64,000 nucleotides of DNA from Luteitalea pratensis (GCF_001618865.1 NZ_CP015136.1:5181001-5245000), one strand, 5' to 3'. Positions 39,620 to 47,538 are shown, numbered from the stretch's first letter. The notes: a model not told the origin generated them from the letters alone. Numbers and translations: made by a program.

Positions 39620-39669
39620 GCGGCCTGTCGTAGGCGTCGACCTTCAGGTCGACGCCTACGACAGGCCGC
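39620..39669. repeat. Perfect 50-bp palindrome containing a GTCGAC element
   Basis: The left arm 39620-39643 and right arm 39646-39669 are perfect reverse complements (24 bp each) around a 2-nt centre. The inner part is the GTCGACCT..AGGTCGAC family; the outer part adds GCGGCCTGTCGTAGGC and its complement. It lies 15 bp after the xdhC stop and could act as a hairpin terminator without a T-run, or as a cruciform. Confidence 0.93.
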
Positions 39670-39738
39670 AGAGCGGTCGAACGCCATCAGGGCGTCGCGG
39701 CTGCAGCCACGACGCACGTGGACGGCTCCGCCGACGAC

Positions 39739-39764
39739 GTAGCCGTCGACCTTCAGGTCGACGG
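39739..39764. repeat. GTCGAC palindrome family copy
   Basis: GTAGCCGTCGACCT, centre TC, then AGGTCGACGG. Orientation is opposite to the copies near 26.5 kb. It is followed directly by a 13-unit heptad array. Confidence 0.9.
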
Positions 39765-39768
39765 TCCC

Positions 39769-39859
39769 GTCCAACGTTCGGCGTTCGGCGTCCAACGTTC
39801 GGCGTTCGGCGTTCGGCGGGAACGGTCCGCGTTAAGCGTTAAGCGTTAGGCGTTAAGCT
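39769..39859. repeat. Heptad array, 13 units, word changes in phase
   Basis: GTCCAAC and GTTCGGC units alternate, then after GGGAACG the word becomes TTAAGCG (three of four units TTAAGCG/TTAGGCG) without loss of 7-bp phase. The array ends 6 bp before the aminotransferase ATG and occupies the place where a ribosome-binding site would be. Confidence 0.92.
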
Positions 39860-39865
39860 GCCTTC

Positions 39866-41053
39866 ATGCCCGCGTTTGGACGCAGCCTGCTCGCCGAGTT
39901 TCCGCTCGATCCGTCGATCACCTACCTGAATCACGGCACCGTCGGCGTGACACCGCGGCGCGTGCTCGCGGTGCAGCAGGCCATCCGCGACGAGATCGAA
40001 CGACAGCCGAGCCGCTTCCTGCTGCGCGAGCTGACGGCACCGGCTACCTCGGTGGGAATGCCACGCGCCGGGACGCCGCGGCTGCGCGTCGCCGCACATG
40101 CGGTCGCTGCGTTTCTCGGCGCCGCCGGCGACGACCTCGTGTTCGTCGACAACATCACCACCGGCGCCAACGCGGTGCTGCGATCGTTTCCGTTCGCACC
40201 AGGCGACGAGATCCTGGTGACCGATCTCGGCTACGGCGGCGTGACGAAAGCAGCGCAGTTCGCCGCGCGCGAGAAGGGCGCGACGGTGCGCACGGTCACG
40301 ATGCCGTGGCCGCCGACGCCGGGCACGTTCGCCGATGCCATCGTCGATGCCGTCGGTCCCAGCACGCGCCTCGCCATCGTCGATCACATCTCGGCCGAGA
40401 GCGCCCTCGTGCTGCCCCTCGCCGACATCTCCGCCCGGTTGCGGTCGAAGGGCGTCGCGGTGATGGCCGACGGCGCACACGCGCCGGGCGCCATTCCGTT
40501 CCGCATTGCGGAGCTCGGCGTCGACTGGTACGTCGCCAATCTTCACAAGTGGATGTGGGTGCCGCGCAGCAGTGGCATCCTCTGGGCCGCACCCGAGCGA
40601 CAGGCGTCGCTGCAGCCCGCGGTCATTTCATGGGGCCTCGACGAGGACTTCACGACGACCTTCGACCTGCCAGGCACGCGTGACCCGTCGTCGCATCTTG
40701 CGGCACCGGCAGCCGTCGACCTCTTCCACGAGTGGGGCCTCGAGGCCGTCCGGCACTACATGCATGACCTCGCGTGGCAAGCCGCACAGCACGTCTCGCA
40801 ACGCTGGGACACGCCGTTCGACACGCCGGCATCGATGATCGGCACGATGGCCACCGTCACGCTGCCAGCGACCCTTGGATCGACACGCGAGGACGCGCAG
40901 CGGCTGCGCGACGCGTTGCTGTTCGAAGATGGCATCGAGGTTCCCGTCCACGCGTACCGGGACCGCCTGCGCGCCCGCATCTCGGCGCAGGTCTACAACG
41001 ACATGGACGACATCGACCGCCTGGCGGCGGCCATTCTCGCGCGTCTGCGCTGA
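39866..41053 (+). CDS. Class V PLP aminotransferase, isopenicillin-N epimerase-like
   Basis: 395 residues. The fold-type I motifs of the CefD/NifS branch are clear: ITYLNHGTVGVTPRRVLAVQ, LVFVDNITTGANAVLRSFPF, DEILVTDLGYGGV, MADGAHAPGAIPF and the PLP lysine in NLHKWMWVPRSSG. Members are annotated as isopenicillin N epimerases, but most are desulfurase- or lyase-like enzymes of unknown substrate. No beta-lactam genes are nearby. The ATG at 39866 is the only sensible start; it has no visible Shine-Dalgarno because a repeat array abuts it. Confidence 0.88.
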   Translation: MPAFGRSLLAEFPLDPSITYLNHGTVGVTPRRVLAVQQAIRDEIERQPSRFLLRELTAPATSVGMPRAGTPRLRVAAHAVAAFLGAAGDDLVFVDNITTGANAVLRSFPFAPGDEILVTDLGYGGVTKAAQFAAREKGATVRTVTMPWPPTPGTFADAIVDAVGPSTRLAIVDHISAESALVLPLADISARLRSKGVAVMADGAHAPGAIPFRIAELGVDWYVANLHKWMWVPRSSGILWAAPERQASLQPAVISWGLDEDFTTTFDLPGTRDPSSHLAAPAAVDLFHEWGLEAVRHYMHDLAWQAAQHVSQRWDTPFDTPASMIGTMATVTLPATLGSTREDAQRLRDALLFEDGIEVPVHAYRDRLRARISAQVYNDMDDIDRLAAAILARLR

Positions 41054-41063
41054 CAACCGTCGA

Positions 41064-41170
41064 CCGGACTTTGTCCGCCGTAGCCCTGGCGAAGGCGGAA
41101 GGTCGACGGCTACGCATGTGCCCTGGCCGGCGGTTGCTGACGCCGCGCGTCGACCAAGGTCGACGCCTAC
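41064..41170. repeat. CCAAGGCTACGG-type element and GTCGAC palindrome copies
   Basis: Contains CCGCCGTAGCCCTGGCGAAG (41075-41094) running into a half palindrome (AAGGTCGACGGCTAC), and a second palindrome GCGTCGACCAAGGTCGACGC at 41146-41165. Confidence 0.85.
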
Positions 41171-41174
41171 ACGG

Positions 41175-41300
41175 CTTGGGCCTTCGGCATTCGGCCTTGG
41201 GCCTTCGGCGTCACGCGTCAAGCGTCAAGCGTCAAGCGTCAAGCATCTAGCGTTAAGCATTCGGCGTTCGGCGTTCGGCGTTCGGCGTTCGGCGTTCATG
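41175..41300. repeat. Heptad array, 18 units
   Basis: Strict 7-bp phase over 126 bp: CTTGGGC, CTTCGGC, ATTCGGC, CTTGGGC, CTTCGGC, GTCACGC, GTCAAGC four times, ATCTAGC, GTTAAGC, ATTCGGC, GTTCGGC four times, GTTCATG. It ends 13 bp before the start codon of the amidohydrolase gene. Confidence 0.94.
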
Positions 41301-41313
41301 ATGTAATCCAAGC

Positions 41314-42633
41314 ATGCCTGGCTGCATCCTGCGAGGCGCGACGGTGCTCACGATGAACGATGCCCTCGACCAGGTCGAGGGACCAGTCGTGGTGCGTGAC
41401 GGCGTCATCGTGCAGGTCGGCGGACCAGAGCCCGAGGGCCTGCCGGCGATCGACGTCAGCGGCTGCGTCGTTCTGCCTGGCTTCGTGCAGACGCATGTGC
41501 ATCTTTGCCAGACGATCTTTCGCGGCGCCGCCGACGATCTGGCGCTGTTGGCCTGGCTGCGTCAGCGTGTCTGGCCGATGGAGGCCGCGCACGACGATGT
41601 GTCGTTGCGGGTGAGCACACAGCTGGCTGTCCATGAGCTGTTGCGTACGGGGACGACGTCCGTACTCACGATGGAAACCGTCCACGGCACGGAGGTCGTG
41701 CTCGAGACGCTCGCCGCGAGCGGCCTCCGCGCGACCGTCGGCAAGTGCCTGATGGACAGCGACGACGCGGCGCCGTCACGGCTGAAGCAGCCCGTGCGTC
41801 CCGCCATGGACGAGGCCCTGGCCCTTCGTGCCGCGTGGGATGGCGCGGCCGGCGGCCGCATCCGCGTCGCCCTCGCCCCGCGGTTCGCGGTGTCCTGTTC
41901 GCGCGAACTCCTCGAGGCCACGGCCGCTGTCGCTGATGCACACACGCTGCTCGTGCACACGCATGCGTCGGAACAGCGTGACGAGATCGCCGTCGTTCGC
42001 GCGATCGCCGGCATGGGCAATCTCGCCTACCTCGCCGACACCGGGCTGGCGACGTCGCGCCTGTGCGCGGCGCACTGCGTGTGGGTGGACGATGCGGAGC
42101 AGGCGTTGATGGCGGAGCACGACGTCAAGGTAATGCACTGCCCCGGCAGCAATCTCAAGCTCGGCTCTGGACTCGCCCCTGTCGTCGAAATGCGCGCGCG
42201 CGGCATCACGGTGTCGCTCGGTGCAGATGGCGCGGCATGCAACAACCGGCTCGACATGTTCGACGAGATGCGCCTCGCAGCCACGCTGCAGGCAGTCCGC
42301 CTCGGCCCCGGTACACTCCCGGCACGCGAGGTCGTCTGGATGGCGACGCGCGCGGGAGCACGCACGCTCGGGCTCGATTCCGTCATCGGACAGGTGTCGC
42401 CGGGTTTCCGCGCCGACCTGATCGCGGTCGACGTCTCGGGACCGGATGTCGCCCCGTCGATGGATCCCTACTCGTCGCTCGTATATGCGTGCCGTGGCAC
42501 CGACGTGCGGGTAACGATGGTCGATGGCGACGTGCTCGTCCGCGATGGCATGCATCGCGACGTCGATGCGCTCGCGCTCGCGGTGGGCGCCCGGCACCAG
42601 GCGCAGCGACTCCGTGCACGGGCGGGCCTCTGA
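41314..42633 (+). CDS. Amidohydrolase, deaminase type (MtaD/SsnA-like)
   Basis: 439 residues of the metal-dependent deaminase/chlorohydrolase family. The metal motif VQTHVHLCQTIFRGAAD (HxH) comes early, then LVHTHASEQ, AHCVWVDDAE, KVMHCPGSNLKLGSG and SLGADGAACNNRLD (metal Asp). It resembles 5-methylthioadenosine/S-adenosylhomocysteine or related purine and triazine deaminases; the exact substrate is not decidable. It stands alone, between a repeat array and the hrcA promoter. Confidence 0.88.
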   Translation: MPGCILRGATVLTMNDALDQVEGPVVVRDGVIVQVGGPEPEGLPAIDVSGCVVLPGFVQTHVHLCQTIFRGAADDLALLAWLRQRVWPMEAAHDDVSLRVSTQLAVHELLRTGTTSVLTMETVHGTEVVLETLAASGLRATVGKCLMDSDDAAPSRLKQPVRPAMDEALALRAAWDGAAGGRIRVALAPRFAVSCSRELLEATAAVADAHTLLVHTHASEQRDEIAVVRAIAGMGNLAYLADTGLATSRLCAAHCVWVDDAEQALMAEHDVKVMHCPGSNLKLGSGLAPVVEMRARGITVSLGADGAACNNRLDMFDEMRLAATLQAVRLGPGTLPAREVVWMATRAGARTLGLDSVIGQVSPGFRADLIAVDVSGPDVAPSMDPYSSLVYACRGTDVRVTMVDGDVLVRDGMHRDVDALALAVGARHQAQRLRARAGL

Positions 42634-42703
42634 ACCGGACCGGCAGACCAGCCGAAGCGGTCGCGGCGGCCACAGAGGCAGGGACCTTGCGAGCGCTGAG
42701 GTC

Positions 42704-42735
42704 TCGACATTTCGGCATTCCAGCATTCCGGCATT
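42704..42735. repeat. Octad array, 4 units ending CATT
   Basis: TCGACATT, TCGGCATT, CCAGCATT, CCGGCATT in 8-bp phase. Same family as the octads at 47.3 and 48.6 kb and before alaS. Confidence 0.9.
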
Positions 42736-42803
42736 GCTGGTCCGACGGGACTGGTCCGACGGGCCCGGCAGGTCCGGGCGCACCCGCCTTCCCTCCCGTC
42801 CGG

Positions 42804-42832
42804 GTGCCAATTGCCGGGAATGCCTCTATAAT
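42804..42832 (+). promoter_or_regulatory. Candidate sigma-70 promoter of hrcA
   Basis: A perfect TATAAT at 42827-42832 with GTGCCA 17 bp upstream as a weak -35. A transcript would start near 42839, just at the CIRCE operator. Confidence 0.7.
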
Positions 42833-42839
42833 CACCGAG

Positions 42840-42866
42840 TTGGCACTCTCTACCGACGACTGCTAA
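42840..42866 (+). promoter_or_regulatory. CIRCE operator
   Basis: TTGGCACTC, nine bases, GACTGCTAA, against the consensus TTAGCACTC-N9-GAGTGCTAA (one mismatch per arm). Its last A is the A of the hrcA ATG, so bound HrcA would block both promoter clearance and the start codon region. Predicts autoregulation of the operon by HrcA. Confidence 0.92.
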
Positions 42867-43960
42867 TGGCGAACTCGATTCCCCCTCGCTCGAGCGCGTT
42901 GCCGGCGGATGTGCCGGAGCGCTTCCAGCGCCTGCTGGCGACTCTGGTACGCGCGTACATCGAGCGCGGCGAACCGGTGTCGTCGCTGTGGCTTGCCCGC
43001 GAAAGCGGCCTGGACGTGTCCTCCGCGACGGTCCGGAGCGTGCTGGCGCGGCTCGAGGAACTCGGCCTCGTCCGCCAGCCCCACACCTCGGCCGGACGCG
43101 TGCCGACCGACCAGGGATACCGCTTCTACGTGAACCTGCTTCTGCACAGCCGTCGCCCGTCGCGCGCGGTCAGCGAACTCGAGGGCCGGCTCCGTCGCGC
43201 TGGCGGCATGGGCGAACTGCTCGAGAATGTCTCCCAGGAGTTGTCGCGCGCATCGCACCACATGGGCTTCGCGATTGCGCCCGGCGGGCAGGACGCGACG
43301 CTGAAGCACATGGACCTGGTTGCCCTCGACTCACGGCGGGTACTGGTGGTCGTCGTATCGGGGTCTGGGCAGGTGACGCACAAGGTCGTGGAAGTGCTGG
43401 ACGCCGTGCAGCCGTCCGAGCTGACGCAGGCGGCCAACTACCTGAATGCCGAGTTCGCCGGCCTGCCCATCGCCGAGGTGCGCGAGCGCATCCTCGAGCG
43501 CCTGCAGGAAGATCGGGCGCTGTACGATCGGTTGCTGGCGCGGGCGCTGCGTCTCGCGTCCGAGACGCTCGACGACGTGGCGTCAGGCACGCAGTTCTTC
43601 ATGTACGGTGCGTCCTCGTTGCTCGAGGCGGCGGCCACCGACGACGTGAAGGTGCCGCTCGCGACGTTGCGCGCGCTGCTGGCGATGATGGAGGAGAAGC
43701 ACCGGCTCGTGCAGATCCTCAGCGAATACCTCGAAGGGCCCGGGCTCACGGTGGTTATCGGCACCGAGCACACCGAACCCGGCCTTCAGAACTTGAGTCT
43801 GGTCGCGTCGACCTATTCCGACAGCGGACGACAGGGCCTGATCGGCGTGATCGGGCCCACCCGCATGCGGTATTCCCGGTCCATCGCCGCCGTCGACAGC
43901 GCCTCGCGCGCCGTCACGCGCGTGCTGATCGGCGACGAGCCAGGCGGAGACCCTTCATGA
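42866..43960 (+). CDS. hrcA: Heat-inducible transcription repressor HrcA
   Basis: 364 residues. The N-terminal winged helix reads LATLVRAYIERGEPVSSLWL, SSATVRSVLARLEELGLVRQ, PHTSAGRVPTDQGYRFYVN, characteristic of HrcA. A GAF-like domain and dimer interface follow, ending with GVIGPTRMRYSRSIAAVD. It binds CIRCE and, by family knowledge, needs GroEL to stay active. The ATG at 42866 overlaps the CIRCE element. It is coupled to grpE by a 4-bp ATGA overlap. Confidence 0.96.
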   Translation: MANSIPPRSSALPADVPERFQRLLATLVRAYIERGEPVSSLWLARESGLDVSSATVRSVLARLEELGLVRQPHTSAGRVPTDQGYRFYVNLLLHSRRPSRAVSELEGRLRRAGGMGELLENVSQELSRASHHMGFAIAPGGQDATLKHMDLVALDSRRVLVVVVSGSGQVTHKVVEVLDAVQPSELTQAANYLNAEFAGLPIAEVRERILERLQEDRALYDRLLARALRLASETLDDVASGTQFFMYGASSLLEAAATDDVKVPLATLRALLAMMEEKHRLVQILSEYLEGPGLTVVIGTEHTEPGLQNLSLVASTYSDSGRQGLIGVIGPTRMRYSRSIAAVDSASRAVTRVLIGDEPGGDPS

Positions 43961-44481
43961 ACGACACACCCGTGGACCAGGCGGCAGACGCCGCAAGTGC
44001 CGACGCGCCCGCGACCGAGATGTCCGAACTGGACATCCTCGGTCGCGAGCGCGACGACGCACAGGACCGCCTGCTCCGGTTGCAGGCCGAATTCGACAAT
44101 TATCGCAAGCGCGTCGAACGCGAACGCAGGGAACTCGGCGAGCACTTCGCCGCCGAGTTGCTGACCGACTTCCTGCCCGTGCTCGACGATGTCGAGCGGG
44201 CGCTGACGGCGGTGCAGGCGTCGCCGGAGCCGGCGCTTGCCAGCCACCGCCTCGGGCTGGAGTTGATCCAGAAGCAGTTCCTCGAGTTGCTGAAGCGCCG
44301 ACAGGTGGCGCCGATCGATGCGCTCGGCAGCGACTTCGACCCCAACGTGCACCAGGCCGTGGGCCAGGAAGTCAGCGACGCGCACCGCGAGGGCGAAGTG
44401 ATCGAGGACATGCGGCGCGGCTACCGCGTCGGCGAGCGGCTGCTGCGGCCGTCGATGGTCAAGGTGGCGACGCGTGGCTAA
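43957..44481 (+). CDS. grpE: Nucleotide exchange factor GrpE
   Basis: 174 residues. An acidic N-terminus precedes the long dimerising helix (DILGRERDDAQDRLLRLQAE, FDNYRKRVERER) and the beta-wing with FLPVLDDVERAL, FDPNVHQAVGQE and GYRVGERLLRPSMVKVA. It releases ADP from DnaK. Overlaps hrcA by 4 bp and dnaJ by 8 bp. dnaK is not between grpE and dnaJ as it is in many operons. Confidence 0.96.
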   Translation: MNDTPVDQAADAASADAPATEMSELDILGRERDDAQDRLLRLQAEFDNYRKRVERERRELGEHFAAELLTDFLPVLDDVERALTAVQASPEPALASHRLGLELIQKQFLELLKRRQVAPIDALGSDFDPNVHQAVGQEVSDAHREGEVIEDMRRGYRVGERLLRPSMVKVATRG

Positions 44482-45622
44482 GCGGGACTACTACGAGGTG
44501 CTCGGCGTCGACAAGACGGTGTCCGAGAAGGACCTCAAGAGCGCCTACCGCAAGCTCGCGCTGCAGTACCACCCGGACCGCAATCCGGGTGACCACGCCG
44601 CCGAGGACAAGTTCAAGGAAGCCGCAGAGGCGTTCGCCGTGCTCGGCGACAAGGACAAGCGCGCGGCGTACGACCGCTTCGGCCATGCCGGGGTCGGTGG
44701 CGCCGGTGGACCGCAGTTCGATCCGAGCACCTTTGCCGACTTCGGCGATCTGTTCGGCGGCATCGGCGACGTCTTCGGTTTTGGCGACATCTTCGGCGGC
44801 GGTGGTCGGAAGCGCGGCGGGCCGCGGCGCGGCGCCGACCTGCGCTACGACCTCGAGATCTCCTTCGAAGAGGCCGCCAGGGGCCACGAGATGCAGTTGC
44901 AGATTCCGCGCGAGGAAACGTGCGAGACCTGCAAGGGCAGTGGCGCGGCCGCGGGCACGTCACCCGAGCAATGCGGCCAGTGCGGCGGCTCGGGTCAGCT
45001 GCGCTACCAGCAGGGCTTCTTCACCGTGGCGCGCCCCTGCGGTTCGTGTCGCGGCACTGGGCGCGTCATCGCCTCGCCCTGCGGCAGCTGCCGCGGCGCT
45101 GGTCGCGTCACCCGTGAGCGCAAGCTTACCGTCCGGATTCCGGCGGGTGTCGCCACGGGCCAGCGGATGCGCCTCAGTGGTGAAGGCGAACACGGCACCG
45201 GCGGCGGTCCGCACGGCGACCTGTACGTTGTCTTCCACGTCGCCGATCATCCGTACTTCCATCGCGAGGGCGATGACCTGCACTGCGAGGTGCCGGTCCA
45301 GTTCACGACGCTGGCCCTCGGCGGCACGATCAACGTGCCGACACTCGACGGTCCGCATGCCCTCGACATTCCCGAGGGGACACAGCCGGGTACGAGCCTG
45401 CGGGTGCGCGGCAAGGGCCTGCCCAACGTGTCCGGCCGTGGCCACGGCGACCTGCACGTGATTGTCGGCGTCCAGGTACCGAAGAAGCCATCGCGCGAAC
45501 TGCGCGAGGCGCTCGAGGCCCTGCGCACGGTGCTGCCGGCCGATACCGGCGACGCCGCGTCCCACGACCGCTCGGGCGAGGACAAGCCGTTCTTCGAGCG
45601 CGTCAAGGACATGTTCGGCTAG
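44474..45622 (+). CDS. dnaJ: Chaperone DnaJ
   Basis: 382 residues with the full domain order: J-domain (DYYEVLGVDKTVSEKDLKSA, YHPDRNPGD with HPD), a Gly/Phe region (residues about 75-120), four CxxCxGxG zinc modules (CETCKGSG, CGQCGGSG, CGSCRGTG, CGSCRGAG) and the C-terminal substrate domains. Starts with GTG inside the grpE end. Works with DnaK and GrpE, and falls under the same CIRCE control. Confidence 0.96.
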   Translation: MAKRDYYEVLGVDKTVSEKDLKSAYRKLALQYHPDRNPGDHAAEDKFKEAAEAFAVLGDKDKRAAYDRFGHAGVGGAGGPQFDPSTFADFGDLFGGIGDVFGFGDIFGGGGRKRGGPRRGADLRYDLEISFEEAARGHEMQLQIPREETCETCKGSGAAAGTSPEQCGQCGGSGQLRYQQGFFTVARPCGSCRGTGRVIASPCGSCRGAGRVTRERKLTVRIPAGVATGQRMRLSGEGEHGTGGGPHGDLYVVFHVADHPYFHREGDDLHCEVPVQFTTLALGGTINVPTLDGPHALDIPEGTQPGTSLRVRGKGLPNVSGRGHGDLHVIVGVQVPKKPSRELREALEALRTVLPADTGDAASHDRSGEDKPFFERVKDMFG

Positions 45623-45624
45623 AC

Positions 45625-46497
45625 ATGCGCGCCCGCACCTGGCCGGTCCTGCGGCTGGTCTTCTCGACGCCGCTCGACGATGAATGGCACGAGCGGTTGT
45701 TACTCGACGTCGATGACTGCGGCGTGTCCGCACTGGACGAAGACGGCGACATCGTGTCGCTCTTCTTCGCTGCGGCCAGCGACCGCGACGCCGCCGTCGA
45801 CCTGCTCGCCTCGCGTGGCTGGCCGTCGCAGGCCACGCTCTCCACCGAGGACGTCGCCGACGAAGGCTGGGCCGCGCGGTCGCAGGCCAACCTGCCGGCG
45901 ATCCGCGTCGGCCGCATCGTCGTCGCCCCACCCTGGGATGTGCCCGCTCCAGACGCGGCGGCGGACCTGCTGGTCATCGAAGTCGAACCTTCGACAGGAT
46001 TCGGGACCGGACACCACCAGACGACGAGGCTCTGCCTGCGGGCGCTGCAGGACCTCGATCTGCGTGGCGCACGCGTGCTGGACATCGGCACCGGTTCCGG
46101 CGTGCTGGCCGTCGCCGCCGTACGCCTGGGCGCCGCCGAGGCACTCGGCATCGACAACGACCCCGATGCGATCGAGTCGGCCGAGGACACGCTGCGCCGC
46201 AACGGGCTCGAGGCGGGGGCCGCCGTCCGCATGGAATTGCGTGGCCTGGACGACCGGGCCCTCCTGGCATCAGACGTCGTCTGCGCCAACCTCACCGGTG
46301 CCCTGCTCCGCCAGCAGGGCGGGCGCGTGCAGGCGCTGCTGGTGCCAGGCGGCCGCGCCGTGCTCAGCGGCTTCACCGAGGACGAAGCCCGCTGGGTCCG
46401 CGACGCGTTCGACGCCTGCGACGTCGAGGCGACACACGAAGAAGAGTTCTGGGTTGCTTACGTGTTGCGGCGGCGCGCCGCCACGTCCCAGGCGTAG
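45625..46497 (+). CDS. prmA: Ribosomal protein L11 methyltransferase
   Basis: 290 residues. After an L11-binding N-terminal domain comes the SAM-dependent methyltransferase: STGFGTGHHQTTRLCLRAL, then VLDIGTGSGVLAVAAVRLG (motif I), GIDNDPDAIESAEDTLRRNG and the NLTG catalytic loop (CANLTGALL). It trimethylates L11. It is 2 bp behind dnaJ, a common arrangement with rsmE, but here rsmE faces it and the two ends overlap by 40 bp. Confidence 0.94.
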   Translation: MRARTWPVLRLVFSTPLDDEWHERLLLDVDDCGVSALDEDGDIVSLFFAAASDRDAAVDLLASRGWPSQATLSTEDVADEGWAARSQANLPAIRVGRIVVAPPWDVPAPDAAADLLVIEVEPSTGFGTGHHQTTRLCLRALQDLDLRGARVLDIGTGSGVLAVAAVRLGAAEALGIDNDPDAIESAEDTLRRNGLEAGAAVRMELRGLDDRALLASDVVCANLTGALLRQQGGRVQALLVPGGRAVLSGFTEDEARWVRDAFDACDVEATHEEEFWVAYVLRRRAATSQA

Positions 46498-47207
46498 CGC
46501 ACCACCGACAACGCAGCCACCGTCATCTGCTCGGCGCGCAACGTCACGGGCGCCAGCGTCCACGGCTCCCACCCGGCGTCGCTTGCCGCCGCCATTTCTT
46601 CAGCGGTCCAGCCGCCTTCGGGGCCGATGGCAAGGCACACGGCCCGGGCGGGCACGGGCACGTCGGCGCTGTCTCCCGCCGACGCCGCCGGCTCCGTGAG
46701 CCACAACCGCGTGGCCCCGGATGCTGCCGTGTCGCCAAGTACGCCGGCGAGGGAGCGAACCGGAGCGATTCGCGGGATCACCGCACGCCCGCACTGCTTG
46801 GCGGCCGCGACGGCCACCCGCAGCCAGCGCTCGTGCGCCGCGTCGGCAGCGCGCGCCGGAACGTTGGTGCGACTGGTCGTCATGGGCCAGATGTCGACGG
46901 CGCCGAGCACGGTGGCGTCGCGGATGACTGCGTCCATCGCGTCCCCCTTCAGCAGTGCCTGGGCCACGATGATCGGCGCGGGCGGTTCGGGCGCCGCGGC
47001 CCGTGCAGCACCAACGGTGACGACGCTCGCGCGCGGGGACGCGGTACGTACCACGCCGGCATGCAGGGCCCCTCGGCCGTCGAAGACTTCGACGTCATCG
47101 CCCTCATGCAACCGCAGCACGCGGCACAGGTGCGCGCTCTCGCCCTCGGGCAGCACCACATCGGCCGCGGCGATGTTCAGATCAGGGGCGTGGAAGCGGG
47201 GTGGCAC
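46458..47207 (-). CDS. rsmE: 16S rRNA m3U1498 methyltransferase RsmE
   Basis: 249 residues, the usual RsmE length, when started at GTG 47207 (PPRFHAPDLNIAAADVVLPE). A longer frame upstream is only an octad repeat array. The PUA-like N-domain has HLCRVLRLHEGDDVEVFDGR; the SPOUT domain has LLKGDAMDAVIRDATVLGAV, AIGPEGGWTAEEMAAASDAG and TLRAEQMTVAALSVV (the trefoil knot). Convergent with prmA with a 40-bp overlap of the coding ends. Confidence 0.92.
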   Translation of the reverse strand: MPPRFHAPDLNIAAADVVLPEGESAHLCRVLRLHEGDDVEVFDGRGALHAGVVRTASPRASVVTVGAARAAAPEPPAPIIVAQALLKGDAMDAVIRDATVLGAVDIWPMTTSRTNVPARAADAAHERWLRVAVAAAKQCGRAVIPRIAPVRSLAGVLGDTAASGATRLWLTEPAASAGDSADVPVPARAVCLAIGPEGGWTAEEMAAASDAGWEPWTLAPVTLRAEQMTVAALSVVRYAWDVAARRRNT

Positions 47208-47277
47208 GACACGTTCACTCGATCTGGTGCAGGTAGCAGTCCGCTGTCCCAGCGGGCTGGGGGAGGCCCGGACAGAG

Positions 47278-47445
47278 AATGCCGAAATGCTGGAAGGCCG
47301 AAATGTCGAGAACAGGGGTAGCCGCCATCCCGAGAACATCGGTAGCCGACATGTCGGGAGCATCGGTGGCCGAAATGTCGAGGGCATCGGTAGCACCAAG
47401 GCAAGCCTTCGACATTGCAGCATTCCAGCATTGCGGCATTACTGA
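47278..47445. repeat. Octad array, 21 units, with inverted ends
   Basis: Exact 8-bp phase over 168 bp: AATGCCGA, AATGCTGG, AAGGCCGA, AATGTCGA ... GTAGCCGA, CATGTCGG ... ATTGCAGC, ATTCCAGC, ATTGCGGC. The left end AATGCCGAAATGCTGG matches the reverse complement of the right end CCAGCATTGCGGCATT at 15 of 16 positions, and the complementarity extends to about 32 bp, so the whole array can fold into one long stem. Confidence 0.93.
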
Positions 47446-47456
47446 TTCCCCACAAG

Positions 47457-47526
47457 GCGGACCTGTCGCGCCGAAGCCGCGCCGCGGCGAAGCGGACCTG
47501 TCGCGCCGAAGCCGCGCCGCGGCGAA
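47457..47526. repeat. 35-bp exact tandem duplication
   Basis: Unit GCGGACCTGTCGCGCCGAAG plus CCGCGCCGCGGCGAA at 47457-47491 and 47492-47526. Each copy contains the inverted repeat CCGCG/CGCGG. It ends 6 bp before a TATACT box. Confidence 0.95.
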
Positions 47527-47532
47527 GGCGGA

Positions 47533-47538
47533 TATACT
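47533..47538 (+). promoter_or_regulatory. Candidate -10 box of the kinase gene
   Basis: TATACT 12 bp before the ATG at 47550, which would give a very short leader. The matching -35 position falls inside the tandem duplication and does not resemble the consensus. Confidence 0.4.

Larger units (their letters stand above)
42634..42865. other. Regulatory region upstream of hrcA
   Basis: Contains a short octad array (42704-42735), a candidate sigma-70 promoter and the CIRCE operator. No gene is seen. Confidence 0.8.

Noticed and set aside
39866-41053. Beta-lactam biosynthesis, because the aminotransferase resembles isopenicillin N epimerase
   Set aside because: No other beta-lactam gene is nearby and most members of this branch have other or unknown roles.
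41175-41300. Possible CRISPR array
   Set aside because: Units are 7 bp with no spacers and there are no cas genes in the window. The same holds for the other tandem arrays.
46458-47423. Longer N-terminus for RsmE (321 residues)
   Set aside because: The added 72 residues come from translation of the octad array; RsmE proteins normally have about 240-250 residues and the GTG at 47207 fits that.
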